A program made the position numbers and the translations under genes. The notes below the pieces were generated by a model. That model saw only the letters and a program-made list of their open reading frames with translations, was not told the DNA's origin and did not search any database. Below, one piece after another: positions 13,753 to 26,012 of a stretch of DNA of 64,000 nt (positions are counted from its first letter, which is position 1; each line of letters begins with the position of its first letter). The stretch covers positions 205,448-269,447 of the forward strand of contig JANBPK010001190.1 in NCBI GenBank assembly GCA_027579435.1, read 5' to 3'. This DNA is from Candolleomyces eurysporus. Taxonomy: Eukaryota; Basidiomycota; Agaricomycetes; Agaricales; Psathyrellaceae.

Positions 13753-14968
13753 ATGTCCGTCGAGTCGAACGATACATGGTCTTTCTCTCAAACATTCACC
13801 GCCGAATTCCAGGCCGCTCGTATTGGTCTGCTTCCAGAAATTTTGAAATGTAGTCCTCAGAATTTACCCTGCGTCGCCAGACTTGGAATCACGCCTCGCA
13901 GCAGCAACTGCAGCGGACATTCAAGAACTGTCCATTCGTGTAGCAAAGCTATCTAAATCCCTCTCAGATGCAACCGCATCCTTGCCAACCTATGACCAAA
14001 AACTATACGCAACTGTAGGTCTCCGCCAACCGATCCCACAACTCTGACTAACTCACTCGAAGCAAATCAAGAATCTCGAGAAAGAAATTGAGAAGCTAAG
14101 GGCTTCAGCAGCACCAAAATCCAGGTTTACCTTCAAACGCACAGCTGCTGCTCCAACTGCGGCAGTTGCAGCACCTCCCCCAATCCAAGCAATATCACCG
14201 CCGCTCTCTACTCCAGTGGAGCCCGCTGATGGCTCTCAGGCATCCTTGGCTGGCCTTCCAGAACCGCCACCCTTGTCGAAAGGACTGGAACTCGCGAACC
14301 ATTCCAGTCGCTACCTGTCGTACGACGATCTACCTTTGAAAGTCACTCCGGATGTGTCCCCCGATCTTGCGATCTCCAACTTGACTCGGTGCATCGTAAA
14401 CATGCTCCCTCCTCAGGACAGTAACCTCAATTTCTCTGCCCTTCACATCCGAGATCTATCGGACTGCGTTTTGCTACTCCCTTTCACCGAAGGCAGCGCT
14501 TTGATTCATGACGTCAGGAACTGCGTCCTTGTCCTTGGCTGCCACCAGGTATGTGACGCGCATTCGAATCTGGCCCACTCAATGAATTATCCTCAAGTTC
14601 CGAATGCACACCTCGACAAAGGTCGATGTCTACCTAAGAATCGAGTCCAATCCTATCATCGAGACCTGCCATGAAATCAGATTCGGGATGTATCCCTCCC
14701 GCCTTGCTCCTCATCTTTTACAAGAACCGGTTGGTCTCCACTCCCATCCCCCCNTTAACCGACTACTAATGTTTCCGGCGTCTAGCCTCTACCACCGCTC
14801 ACGGTCCAGGACTTTTCCCATATCAGAGCCTCACCCTCTCCCAACTTCTCCCTCATCGGCAGCAAGATGCAGAGTGAGGTCAAACCGTGGCCTGTCGAGC
14901 ACATCGCCGCCTCAGAAGAGCTAGCTGACACACTTATATCGCTGCTGCCGGAAACCTCAGCGCTGTAA
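13753..14968 (+). CDS. tbcc: Tubulin-folding cofactor C
   Basis: Exons starting at 13753 give an N-terminal helical, spectrin-like region. Splices lie after AARI, after KLYAT (joining to QIKNLEKEIEKL) and after LGCHQ. A Pro/Ala-rich linker follows, then a C-CAP/cofactor C domain recognisable by HIRDLSDCVLLLP, SALIHDVRNCVLVLGCHQ, a STKVDVYLRIESNPIIETC strand, IRFGMYP, and a final DFSHIRASPSPNF-type segment. The protein ends ...SLLPETSAL at 14966-14968. Cofactor C acts with cofactors A, B, D and E to release folded alpha/beta-tubulin and stimulates tubulin GTP hydrolysis through an Arg in the beta-helix domain. The N at 14754 is intronic. The 3' end of this gene has been copied twice more at 16565-16845 and 30550-30706, so it borders the duplicated cluster. 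Confidence 0.92.
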
Positions 14969-15079
14969 CGACAACGATCCATACAATCTATCGTACATCC
15001 TTCATTATATTCGTACTCTAGAGTCTACTGGCTCGCCAAATACAGTTACTGAAAGTGCTCCTGGCATGAAGCAGACTGG

Positions 15080-16187
15080 CGCCTCTTTTTGAACTTCTAC
15101 AGCACAAGCGAATCTCACCATTGGGGGGAGGGACCAAGCAGATAGGTGCAAGAGGTTGATCTCACCACGTTCGTAGCAGTGCCCATCCTGCCTTCGACGC
15201 GCAGGAGGGAGAGCCTCAGTTCGGTATTTCTTCCTTCGTCAAGGCACTTACACAAGCCCAGATCTCCGAAAAGAAAAATCAACTGTGGACAAAAATGAAG
15301 TTTAGGCCTCCCGATATCAGGAATGGTCTTGCGCAGGGATTGCTGGGCATCTATGTTCTTTGACCTTACCTGATGACGCCCAAAATTCTATCAATCTGCG
15401 ACGTCAACCTACACGTTGTCCAAGACTCGACGATCCTTCCGGGAACGACCTATCCCCGAAATATTTATCCACAAAGGGTGCAACTTCGCGCCCGAAGTCA
15501 AGGAAAGAGCATGACATCTCTGTCCGAGTGGTCTCCTTCTTCGTCCTACCTATACCATTCAACAAAAACATTAGCTATTGAATTGAAGAGGCAGCAAGGT
15601 CGCGGGGAAGAGACGCATGTGCCGTAAACTCTCTCAAAGCCCGGGTTGCCTCGAGCTCGAGGTGGTCCTCTTTCGTCTGAATTTGTGAAGGTAGACTTTG
15701 TCGGGCCTGGTAAACCGTAGGTAGTCAAACGACGGCGCGGCGAGAAAGTAAGGAGATGCATGCCAAAGAGCTTGAACATCCCTAGTATCTTTTCCTACTC
15801 TACACGGATGCTTCAAAAGGTCCTCCCATTACCTTTAGAAACAGGAAACCAGTGGATCGACAACTTGAAATACCATCGAATCAACCGAACTCACGTTTCT
15901 GAAGGGAACCCATTCTGTGGTAAACTCTTTAAATCGGGGGCAGAGAGAGTGGAACAAAGAATCAAGCTCAGACCGAAACGCTTGAGCAATATCTTCAAAC
16001 GTAGGACTGACTAACTTAGTCGCGTCCCAACATCACACACCTTCTCCTCAAGATCTTTCAAGTTATTGATATGCTCGGTGCAGTATCAACAGGCTCGTGC
16101 TTGTAGTAGGTGGGGAGTCTATGTTGGCCCCAATGCTGGGCAACACCCACCAAAAGATGCGAGAACTTCTGTGGACGCCATGGATGG
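15080..16187 (-). pseudogene. Relic of the helical-hairpin family (copy nearest cofactor C)
   Basis: On the minus strand this segment is colinear with the gene at 16904-18634 but decayed. Matching blocks include the start region (about 16187-16060), the exon around 15760-15610 (FDQVYLDK-like region and its introns) and the last exon near 15085. Frames are broken by stops and small indels, and the start codon context has changed. It lies immediately 3' of the intact cofactor C gene, convergent with it, the same arrangement as the other two copies of this unit. Confidence 0.75.
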
Positions 16188-16261
16188 TCAGCGATTGATA
16201 ACTTGTAAGGCAAGCGGCAAGCAAAAGGCGAGAAACGAGAGTGGACAATGATGCAAATAGA

Positions 16262-16305
16262 TAGTTCATCTACATCCAAACAAGACGCCCCTAGCCTTTA
16301 ATCAT
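16262..16305 (-). pseudogene. Internally deleted kinase copy (3' end fused to start codon)
   Basis: Positions 16265-16290 match the last codons of the kinase gene at 28705-29563 (CATCCAAACAAGAC followed by TAGCC). They are followed directly by its start codon and upstream region (CAT at 16303-16305, then GTTCG..GGTGGAAA). Nearly the whole coding sequence, some 800 bp, is missing. Upstream-type sequence continues to about 16540 and parallels 29563-29700 and 30060-30180. Confidence 0.6.
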
Positions 16306-16564
16306 GTTCGCTAGCGGTGGAAATGCAAAAAGAGAATGGCCACCAACTCGCCACCTTGATATTTTCCCGTGCGAACTCAAATACACAATGAATGGTAATT
16401 TCAACTTGGACGATGGACGAGGCTTGTATCACGTATGATTCTCGGTAACATATCAAAGGAATATTGAATGTTCTAGTCAAGCAAATTGTGTATAGGAAGC
16501 AAGCGAAGGGGAGAGTGAGGCAGGAAGCGGACACCCCAACATCGAATTTCGAGTATTCTGATCG

Positions 16565-16845
16565 AGACTTGTCACACTCCCAACTGGCCCCTCAACTCTT
16601 ACGAGAACCGGTTAGCCTTCCTTCTTACCCCCCTTAGCTGTCCACTGATATCGCGACATTCAGCCCCTACCATTGCTAACAATCCAGGACTTTGCTCATA
16701 TCAGTCTCGCGCTCTCCAAATTTCTCTATCGAGTCGGGAAAAAGATGGAGAGTAAGGTCAAACTATGGCCTCCTTGACCCGTCGCTTTTCGGATGAGCTG
16801 GCTGAGATCCTCGTGTTGCTGCTGCCGAAGACTTCAGCATTGTAG
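16565..16845 (+). pseudogene. Relic of cofactor C 3' end (copy 2)
   Basis: This stretch aligns with 14690-14968, the last part of cofactor C. It keeps the intron context (ACGAGAACCGGTTAG), the DFAHI-type start of the last exon and the final LLPKTSAL-like codons and stop at 16843-16845. An internal TGA (after TGGCCTCCT, about 16772) and other changes mean it cannot be a gene on its own. It sits 3' of and convergent to the helical-family gene at 16904-18634. Confidence 0.85.
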
Positions 16846-16903
16846 CAGCAACTTCCATACATTTTATTGTCCATATATTCGATGTACTCTCACTGGCTCG
16901 TGA

Positions 16904-18634
16904 TCACATTCCGATGCCACGGGTTGCCGCTAAGACACCAAGGGCAACAACCCCGACGCACGCAGGCTGGAACGACCCGTAATCATGGTGGTTTTCGAGT
17001 TGGTTCATATACCTCCCTAACCCATCCATCAGAGGCCTGCAAATCGCTCGAGCTAGCTGGACCTCTTTCTTGAACCTCTGCTCAAGCGAAAAACTGTTAG
17101 AGCCAAAAGGTTAGATGAGAGAGGTAACTTCACCATGTTTGTAGCAGCCCCCATCCCACCTTCAATGTGACCACAGAATTGTACCGCTTGGCTGCGAACC
17201 TGCAGGTACGTCGTCGACATGCAGGACGAATCTTCAGACTAATGGTTCTTACTTCTTTATAGCGAGAAACTCACGCATGACCAAATCTCCGAAAAGAAAA
17301 TCAACTCTTCACACAACAGGTGAAGCTCGGGCTTCCAGCTATCAAGCCTTGCCATAAGCCGAAGAATAGGCTGCTGTTCCAGGTTGCGCAGGGATTGCTG
17401 GACATCTCTGAGTTCTTTGGCCTTACCTGGTGACCGTAAATTTGTCAAAATTCAGGCTCACATTTCCTTGATTCTTGGAGACGACATGACCGATTCGACT
17501 TACCCTCACGTTCCATTTGCAGTATGACGACAACGCTGGGAAAGACGCTCATCCCGATGAACTAACGGAACCGAAGAGTCACCGATCAGAGGTGAAACAG
17601 GAGTTCGAGCAAGTTGACCTACGAGCATAGTAGACCCTGCGATTGCCAAAGATTGCTTGGCTTCCCTAATCTATAGCCGAAAAGGTCAGCTCAAGCCATG
17701 GACAAACGACACCGGACTCACCTTTCGATCAAACCTAAAGAACGAGGAACATAGAAATCCAATTAGCTGCAGTTCCGAAAAAAAAAAGGTGGATGAAAAC
17801 GACGCACTCATCAATCTGAGCATGAATGCTATTGATCTGGGACTTGAAGAGACTCGCTATCCAGGATGGAAAGAATCCTTTAGAAGCGACCCATCCCCCA
17901 AACTTATCCACAAAGTGTGCGACGTCGCGTTTGAAGTCAAGGAAAGAGCGTGACATCTCATCCGAGTGGTCTCGGTCTTCGTTCTACTATGCATATCATT
18001 CAATTGAACGAAAAAATCAGCTATTTGATTGTCTAGACCGCAAGGTGAATGAGAATGAAGAAACACACGCACCGTAAAGTCTCTCAAGGCCTTGATTGCT
18101 TCCAAGCGATCCTCTTCTGTTTGGATGTTTTCTACCTTATCAAGGTAGACCTGGTCAAAGCCTGGTGCATGGTGAACAGGCGAACGACGACGACAGGACA
18201 AAAAACGCACGCCTAAGAACATCCCTAGTATCATTCCCTACTTTACAGGAAAGCTTTAAGAGGTCCTCCCATCGCTGTCACAAGCAGGAAATCAACAACA
18301 GTAGATCGATAAATACCGCTGAATAAACCAAACTCACGTTTCTGAAGGTCGACCATTCTCTTCCAAACCCTAGTAAGTCAGGTGCAGAAATAATCGAATA
18401 AATAACCAAGTCCGGAGATTGAAAAGCTCGAGCAATGTCGTCGAACGCATCATCGACGACCTTCGCCGCGCTCCCAACACCGCTCAGTTTCTCTTCAAGA
18501 TCTTTCAAAGTATTGATATGCTCAACCGCAGTATCAACGAAGTCGTACTTGCAGTCGGTGGAGAATCCATGTTGGTCCCAATGCTGCAGAATAGCCGCCT
18601 GTTGGGCAAAACCAAGAGCTGCTACGAACGCCAT
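16904..18634 (-). CDS. Helical-hairpin family protein, gene A
   Basis: Multi-exon minus-strand gene starting at the ATG at 18634 (MAFVAALGFAQQAA). Exons can be traced through an N-terminal helix (KYDFVDTAVEHINTLKDLEE), a FDQVYLDKVENIQTEEDRLE block, a FKRDVAHFVDKFGGWVASKG block, a weakly hydrophobic segment (SLAIAGSTMLV then FIGMSVFPSVVVI) and long C-terminal helices (ELRDVQQSLRNLEQQ, LCEELIFFSEIWS). The last exon is RFKKEVQLARAICRPL. The order matches its paralogues at 21705-23242, 30842-32531 and 32917-34443. The paralogue at 30842 stops after HHD; here that stop is gone and the frame runs 25 residues further to TGA at 16904-16906. No signal peptide was seen. Function is unknown; the helix-hydrophobic-helix layout is discussed in the findings. 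It may be recently damaged. Confidence 0.65.
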
Positions 18635-18997
18635 GGAGGGTGAGTGATTGAAAGGGTAAGTGGCAAGCAAAAGTACTCAGCGGTACTCCTTTTATATGAA
18701 CCAAGCGAGATCAGTCGTACTAATGAATCACACAATCGTAATGGAAGCTCTTCAGATAGATTGAAGGGACCGGAGTCGCATGACGCCGGTGGCTTAGTAT
18801 GGAATCTCTTCTCTGAGTTTGGCTGATCAATGAGAACCATTTATCTGGCGGTCAGCGGTCCAATTGGTGAAACGTTGAGAGTACAGACGGCGTTTGCGCA
18901 ATTTGTGATTTAGGCAGTGTTGTACACCGGCATCTTGAATTCTCTGACAGGGAATCGGCGAAATCTTGTTCAAACAACTCATGAACACGTAGAATTT

Positions 18998-20195
18998 TCA
19001 GAACAAGTTGGTGATAGTTTGAAGCTGAACCTTATACTTCTCTAATCCCTCGACGAGCGGAACGCAAAGAAGTCCCGCGGGTTTAACTCTCTTGGAGTGC
19101 TGGGAGCCCAATCGTTACCATGCCCAATCAACCTGTGGTCAATGGGCCAATGCTTTGCACGGCAGTTCTCCGAGGCATTTTGACCCGTGGGGGCTTCAAT
19201 GCATTCCTTCAGCCTGAAGTGCTTAGCGGAATGGGTGATGCACATGAGAACGACATACCAAATTGAGCGGCGGAGCTTAAAGCTCACCATCACTGCAAAA
19301 GCTTGGCGGCAGAGGCTCGAGGGTAACAATGTAATGTACCCGAGTCAAAATGCCTCGGAACATGAACAGCGCACCAGAAGCTCACCTTGATGTGATCGCG
19401 GAATTGGACTGGCTGGCTATGCACCTAGCGAGGAGTTAGCAAGCCCTCGAAGTCGAGGCAAGTAGGCTTACAGAAGACCACGTCTCAGCGAATAGAACGA
19501 GCTTATCGCAAACAACAGCAATGTTGGGGCTCCAGGCGTCGAGTGTGGTTTCTACTTGGCCAAGCTGTTGCTCCTGGACTTGAACTGCATCCGGTCGGCT
19601 TTGTATACTTTGGAGTTCAGTTTTCTTTGCTGAAATTCCGAGTGAAGAAGAACGCTTCGAGGACGCTCAGAGGAACTCTTACCCCTACGTTTGGCCTGAA
19701 GCGAAGCCGATGAGCTCAAAGAACACACCAGTCCTGATCTCTGACTAGCTTGAATACAGCTCACAAATAGGAAGCCATTTGCGAAGGTCATGGCCTATTT
19801 AGCATCTTTAGCTGGAATCGCGATAGTTAGGCCCGAAGGTTTTAAATTACCTTGAAGAGAACCAGCCTTGCCGTCCAAAATAAGTGGAGACGATTGATCA
19901 ATTTAAACTATGCTTCGAACGAATGGAGACTTTTCTATCCCGTCCTGGAGGTGCACAGAGCCGTCATATCTCCTTTCCGCGTGTTCAGTGATTGGGGGAG
20001 CGGATGAAAGCCCTTGCAGTGCCTTCATGATGCCTGGCCAGTGGCGGCCTTCTTCCGTCTTGATAATCATCTCAATCAGAGTGAGATAAATCTCATCGAA
20101 ATCTATTAAATAAAGCTAGAGCATTGGGGCAGATGTGGAATAACTCACATTTGAGGAATTGATAGAGTCTGTTGCAACATTGATCGATCGATGAA
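18998..20195 (-). pseudogene. 5'-truncated relic of the helical-hairpin family
   Basis: Colinear with the 3' two thirds of the gene at 32917-34443. It includes the VATDSI..SS fragment near 20180, an FDEIYLTLIEMI block at about 20100-20060, the TFANGFLF hydrophobic exon near 19790 and the terminal GLEKYKVQLQTITNLF with its stop at 18998-19000. The first exon is absent and an insertion breaks the middle (IIKTEEGRHWPGIMKALQG instead of the conserved spacing). It lies directly downstream of the shorter family member at 20348-21216. Confidence 0.65.
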
Positions 20196-20347
20196 AGAAT
20201 CTCTCGTCCAGAATCCAAGTACTTTTTTAAACTTCAATGTAACTGTTTTCCGGCCAATCACAGAAGCATTCATTTCACCAAAGTATGGTACAGCATTTGC
20301 ATTTCCAAGTCACTCAGCGTATTCTACGGATGTAAATTCACCCGAGC

Positions 20348-21216
20348 TCACTCAAGCTTGGTCGCGTAGGAGTTCAACGCTCCTCGAACTTGCTGGACAC
20401 CCCGCTGGACTGCAGGAAGGTTTTCCTTGAGTTTCTGGCAACATCAAAGAGTTGAGCTCAGTCGTTCTTTCCGAAGAATACAGAGTATATCTCACCTTGA
20501 GGCCATTACGCCAGTCGTTGCCTTGCAAGCTTCCGACAACATGGTTACTCTCTTTGTCAGCCTGTACAAGCGGTCGGTTTAGCATGAGGTAAATCTGCGA
20601 ACGGGATGTAAGCCTACCAGGCCTTCTATCTCTTCAAAGGCACTCTTGGGGCCAGGAGTGCTGTTCAATTGGTATTTCTGAGACGGATGCTCGGCCTGTT
20701 TCGTGACGGATGATTGATATGTCAGGAAAGTTGTATGAATGATTTCGGACGAAGAAATTTGACCTGTAAGAAGCTTTCGAACTCTTTGACAAGGTCGTGA
20801 GCATCTCCCTCGGTCTCAACGTCGTTGATCATGGACAGGAAAACCTGATCAAAGCCTTCGAGAAATTGTCAGCGATCAAATCTTGGACAAACCACAAAAG
20901 CTTTACGTTGGAGCCAGCCAGAGAGAGACGACGCAGCGTCGCGAGATGACTGCAACGCTCTGGTCCAGTTCTATTAATCCAGAGTTAACGACATATCCAG
21001 ACCACTGCAATGAGTACTCCATACCTCATTAAATTGAGCAGTAGTAGTTGCCAGCTGAGTAACAAGCGAGAAATGAGCAGAGTATTTGGAGGCGAAGTCC
21101 TTAGCCTCCCGAGCGACGCGATCGACGCCCTTGTCGATGGTGATGCCCTCCGAAGAAAGGTTGTTCACGTTGCTGATGTACTGTCCAGGACTGACCCAGG
21201 GAGAGGTGTAAGACAT
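20348..21216 (-). CDS. Helical-hairpin family, short divergent member (D1)
   Basis: Starts at the ATG at 21216 (MSYTSPWVSPGQYISNV) and can be followed through six short exons with plausible splice sites. It includes NWTRALQSSRDAASSL, FDQVFLSMINDVETEGDAHD, an exon around KYQLNSTPGPKSAFEEIEGL, and a last exon ending SYATKLE with TGA at 20348-20350. The FDQVFLSM..VET block matches FDQVFLDMVESIET of the divergent neighbour at 21705, which places it in the same family. The protein is only about 180-190 residues. I see no hydrophobic segment or long second helical half, so it may be a shortened or diverging form. Function unknown. It is divergent from the plus-strand gene across about 490 bp that could hold a shared promoter. 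Confidence 0.5.
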
Positions 21217-21704
21217 GTTGTTGAGTGGGGAAGAAAGAGTAGGTTAGGATGATGTATTCGGAGAGCTAAGTCCAAGTTTTTATAGGATCCTCTGGAGTGC
21301 GAGATGCAAACCAACTCGAACGACTTGGTTGCAAAACAGAGCGCGAACCTGACGCATAGGACTGGATGGCGCAAAGTATATTTTTTATCACAGACGTCAA
21401 TCTGTCCTGCACAATACGGAAGGTATAGTTAACGCCCACGAGATGGGTATCATAATCCCGGTTGCCATTTCGGGATTTCGGGACTTTCACCTCGGAGGAG
21501 AAAGAAGTTTCCATGTTGGCCATCTTCTAACTATTTTGAAGCGTATGTGATACAGTTAGATCATGGGGGCAGCCTGTTGACTGATTTACAAGTATAAATG
21601 GACTTGGTATCATCAATTTGGCTGACGACTTATAAAAGCGGCCGAACCTGAACTTCTAGTTTTCCTCAGGTTTCTTCGCATTCATATTATCGCATCCATT
21701 CAAC

Positions 21705-23242
21705 ATGCCCACCGACCAGGAAAAGATTGCATTTGCCAACGCCGTCATCGAGCAACTCGATGATGATGAAATGGTCAAGAAATTCCAGGAGAACGTGCAG
21801 CAGGTTGGGGTCTGGGCCAACCAAATCGACGCTTCCTTCGACAAGGTCACTCGAAAGTTCACCGAAATGGTTGACAAGTACGGTAAAGACTTTCCGGGAT
21901 TTAACGACTACAAGAACGAATGGGTTGGCTACTACCAGGTGATATTGACTTATCCTTTTTCCGAAGCGTTCTAACTCCTTGTGCTTTCCAGCGCTGGGTC
22001 AAGCTGCTTGCCCTCTCTCGTGATGTCGCTTCCGAGCATGTTACGATCCTGAGGCGTGAGCACCGTTCGTCCTCTTGCTTTTTTNGGCATATTGCTGATT
22101 ACTTGGGATAGGCTTCGACCAAGTCTTCCTCGACATGGTCGAGAGTATTGAGACTGACCAAGATCGCAAGGACGTTATCGTCGAGCTTCAGCAATTCATC
22201 GTAAGTCACCCCTTTTTCTTATGCCTCGGCCTGCGTCTCTAACGCTTTGACTTGAAGGACGAGAAACATGATAAGTCTACCGAGATGTCCTCGGGCTTCC
22301 TCACGCTTAAACGCGACATTGCGGACGACTTTGTGCCCCGATTGGACCAATGGATCAAGGACAAGGGCACTCAGCTCGCGAACGAGGCCAAGCAACTCAA
22401 GCTCGAGATCGACGGTCTCCAAGGAGAAATTGAAGTGTACGTCTCTTTCTTTTACATATTGTTAACTTATCCATAAACCTAACCAATACTTCACTTGCCC
22501 AGTCTTGATAAAAAGGTTTCTCGTTTCCACTTCAAGGTGGGATCCCGTAACTAACTACCGTCCTACTATCAGATCAAGGACGCGACCACGGCGCTGGCGG
22601 CGTGTGGTGGCTGCCTCTGCGTATGTGCAATTTGACCTTGTTACTTTCCATCATGTGCACTAAATGGACGTCACTGTCCCTTGTTTTGCAGGTCATCGGC
22701 GTCGTCGTCGCCGGCTCCGTTCTCGCTTCCTACAAGTCGGAGCGAAATGGTGAGTCCCAGAATCTTTGGCTTGTTTCTGTGAAGCGTTAACAATCTACCA
22801 GACAAGGCCAAGAAGCTGCAAGAGAAGCAGGATGCCCTCGCCGAGGTCAACCGTAAGCAGCAAGCCTTGGCCAACCTCCAGAGCGATTTCGATGGCGTGA
22901 AGCCAGACATTGCCTTGATCTGCGAGAAGCTTGTCCTATTCGCCGAGATCTGGTCTTCCGTACGTTTTCGGGTCTATCTCGCCATCTCTTTGGCTTCTCA
23001 CCCCAATTCTATAACTGCAGGTCCGTAGCCAGACGGTTCAGTTCCAAGAGCATCTCAAGGGAGGCATGGAGGCCGTTACCAATCTCGTAAATCGATATTT
23101 GCCATTGAATTAAGAAAGCTACTAATATCTATGATCACAGCGCTTCAAGAAGGAAGTCCGCCTTGCTAGGAAGGTGTGCGGACCTCTTGAAGCCGGATTG
23201 GCGAAATACGCCACCGAGCTGGAGAACCGCAAGCCTAAATAG
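21705..23242 (+). CDS. Helical-hairpin family protein, gene E (best preserved member)
   Basis: Ten exons (21705-21938, 21992-22055, 22112-22200, 22258-22436, 22503-22515, 22573-22620, 22692-22749, 22802-22959, 23021-23086, 23141-23242) join in phase to 336 residues. The N-terminal half is all predicted helix (FANAVIEQLDDDEMVKKFQ; FDQVFLDMVESIETDQDRK; LKRDIADDFVPRLDQW). A glycine-rich, strongly hydrophobic stretch at about residues 195-225 (LAACGGCLCVIGVVVAGSVL) is followed by a long Lys/Gln-rich coiled-coil helix (KLQEKQDALAEVNRKQQ), LICEKLVLFAEIWSS, and the terminal RFKKEVRLARKVCGPLEAGL. No signal peptide. A hydrophobic hairpin between two long helical arms is the layout of ClyA/HBL/Nhe-type alpha-pore-forming proteins, but a membrane-anchored coiled-coil protein is equally compatible. 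The N at 22085 is intronic. TATAAA at about 21633-21638 may be its core promoter. Confidence 0.85.
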
Positions 23243-24885
23243 GTCTACTCATATCTTTGACTGTGAAAGACTTGAATTGTCGTCCGTTACAATCATGTAC
23301 TTTTAAAGCGTCTGTTAAATATATTCTTGGTGCCTCAAATAATGGATTACATGATCACAGCTTGAAGACCGACGGAAGCGCTCGTGAACTTTGCTGATTG
23401 TTTGGACTAAACGCCGATGTTAAACATTTGACGCTGCAACCGCCTTGGGCTGCCTCTTGCGTTTGTACACTCTAGATCTACCACGCGGACGTTCATCACC
23501 AATTCCCAAGCTCTCTGCAGACATGTGCAAGCTCCAGTGTACTTCTCATTTTGCGGGCTAAGCTTTGCTTGTGACTTCCAAAGGGTCTTCATGTGGGCCT
23601 TGACGTGGACGGAGTGCGAGTTTGAGCGTACCCTGTGGCAAAAAGAACTGCCACTGTACCCTCGAACAGAAGGAAGAATACTCGACAGGGCACCATCGAA
23701 ACTTTCGTTCATTCATCGATCTCAGTTGGCTCCCAAACTCCACTGGGGAGATGGATGAGGAATCATGGCGTTATGGAGCATGGACTACCCTCTATCCCCA
23801 ACTTCGCACAATTACACTCTAGATTACACTCCATCACAAAAATGAAGTGGGACTTCGTGGAGTGGGGGTCATGAGATCTTGGTGAATTGTTGTCGTCGCC
23901 AGCATCCCAGAACCAGGCTCTATACTCACCCCGTCTTTGATTTGTCTTTCCTCCTGTCGCCTTCTTGTTCTCAGATGTCAACGTTCATTTCCATTCAGCA
24001 ACATCTCCACCCGATGTGTAGACGTATCTTCGATGGAGAACTTCTAACCGGCAGTCTCTAGTTCCGACCTATTGCAAGGATTCGACCCTGGAGTTTCTGT
24101 CCAACTTTGGGACCGGAGGAATCGGACGAACTCGGCCACTCGATCTTTCATGCGACAATATTCCTTCACAACTTCTTCCTCTCAGCGGGCTAACGTGGCT
24201 TTGGACTTGTATTGGAAGTAATCGCCGACCCCGAGTACCTGACTGGCTGTTTCAAATTCCACAGGTCGTGATTGTAGATGCCTACCAGCTTCGGGTCCCA
24301 CTCGACCTGCCTTGACCACGGGTCCTTTAGGCTGATAATTGCTTCTATGAATTACCTTGTCCTTTCTTTGGAGCATATTGCCTATCACCCATTTTGGCGA
24401 GTGGATTGCCACTGTTGACGTCGGCACTCAGCTCCAATATTTATGGTGCTTCTTTCAGGGTTTGCAGCTTTTTTGACTTAGCCATTCATTCGAGTTCTCT
24501 CAGAAGCCGAGTCTCTCGGAGCAACTTGAGCCTTCGCCAGGAACTAGTGTGTCGAATGAAGAGCGTAAATTGTGTAACTTCCAAGTCGGGTCTCATGCGT
24601 GGATGAGAGCTCCTGGTCACATGGGATATGGTTCGTCATTCTGAGAGCGGTATCTTTGCCGAAGTCAGTCTGCAACCCTTGATTCGACTCTGCGACTCGA
24701 TTCATGAAGTTTGAAGCGAATCAAACTGGGTTTGAGAACTAGGTTCATCTTAGGACTTGCGCAACAACACCCCAACAGTGGTTTGTACGGTATTGAAGCG
24801 GTGTTTCGAACGCGAAATTCAACACAAAGGCCCCCTTTTCTTAGCCGCTTCATCGCATGACTCTTGCAATTGATCAACGTGTCTT
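23243..24885. other. Intergenic stretch, no gene recognised
   Basis: Open frames here are short, overlap on both strands and have no splice pattern or family resemblance. I see no RNA gene. This is probably decayed sequence between duplicated blocks. Confidence 0.5.
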
Positions 24886-24889
24886 CTAG

Positions 24890-25190
24890 TGCTGGTGCGG
24901 TCGTTCTCGCCGGCGGCCTATCCTCAAAATCTCGCTCAGCTCGATCAAAAACATTGGCAATTCCGTTGTCCAAATCGACCAGACCTTTGACCGCGTCAGT
25001 CCCGGTTTCAAGGCCATGGAAGTGACTTCCCCGAAGTCGCTGGCTACAGGAAGGAATGGGACGGCCATAAAGTGGTAGGTGCTTTCGTGACACCACCCCA
25101 GGCTGCAGGCTAATCGGGTATCTCCTCAGCGCTGGGGTCGGTATCTCCGGCAATCCCGAGATGTCGCCTGCCGTGTTTAGGCGTGCGCAT
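24890..25190 (+). pseudogene. Relic of gene E-like helical-family 5' exons
   Basis: The plus-strand text matches the first two exons of the gene at 21705. There is a VQIDQTFDRV segment, then a frame-shifted DFPEVAGYRKEWDGHK (compare DFPGFNDYKNEWVGYY). An intron-like gap ends CTCAG at about 25130, followed by RWGRYLRQSRDVA (compare RWVKLLALSRDVA). One frameshift inside exon 1 and loss of everything downstream make it a fragment. Confidence 0.7.
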
Positions 25191-25204
25191 TGATGCACAG
25201 GCGA

Positions 25205-25460
25205 GTCCTCCACCTCTGTCGATAGGAATTGGTCAAATTAGGCAGAATCAGAGGAGCAGAAAAAATCGACTTGCCTGCAGGAAAGCCTTCATCAGCCATG
25301 GTGACCCTTGATGCCAGAGGCGAAAGGTCCCCATATTGTGAGGATCAGGGGTCAAAGTTGTTATCAATGTCGCTGAAAGTCCTGTCGATGGTCATAGAGA
25401 CATCCGCTATCTCAGCGATGTTGGCCTGAAACCTTTTGACTTGCTCGGAGGAGAACAGCA
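25205..25460 (-). pseudogene. Relic of helical-family first exon (gene C type), copy 1
   Basis: Read on the minus strand it contains SSEQVKRFQANIAEIADVSM and a TFSDI segment, matching the first exon of the gene at 32917-34443. No start codon or later exons remain. A nearly parallel copy lies at 27955-28215; both are followed by the same kinase-derived sequence, so a larger block was duplicated. Confidence 0.7.
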
Positions 25461-25589
25461 TGGAATTCAGGGAGCCAGACGGAATAGGGATGGAATTGCT
25501 TTGTTGCACGAAAGCCACGCGCGTGAACCCTATTCATTCTACAAAGTGGATAATGATACAAAGAGCAGCTCATCTACACCCAAAGCAGA

Positions 25590-26012
25590 CCTGCCTTGCC
25601 TTCTTGATTCCGGTGATGTCCCAAGGCTCAGCGCTCAGGCTTTGTACGCTCCATCCAATGTATTCAATCTTCATCCAGAGACATCAACATGTTAGCGTAG
25701 TTCCAATAGTCCGGGTACCATCCAGCGTTATCGAGAGCTAAAATATGACCGGATTTGTCGACCAAGATGTTCTGGGGAGCGATGTCGCCATGGGTGAAGG
25801 TAGATTTGTTGCAGCGTGGAAGTACTCGAGGGAGATCTCTCCTGTCGCGATACGAGAGACCGTTGAATCTTACATATCGATCGAATATATGAGCACGCAC
25901 GGCTCATGGTCGACGAGGGGGGGGGCGAAATATTGTTGGTATCGTTGCCAAGCAGGATGTAGAAACTCGGAGAGCCGTCGGCAGCGCAGCGGCAGAATAA
26001 GGTCTCCAAATA
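25590..26012 (-). pseudogene. Truncated kinase (APH-like) copy
   Basis: Minus-strand match to the C-terminal half of the kinase at 28705-29563. It keeps HGDIAPQNILV, an ALDNAGWYPDYWNYANM segment lacking the VDWE codons present in the intact copy, and the LGNDTNNISPP region. The frame is broken and the N-terminal half is absent. The match stops near 26012, where a dispersed repeat begins. Confidence 0.8.
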
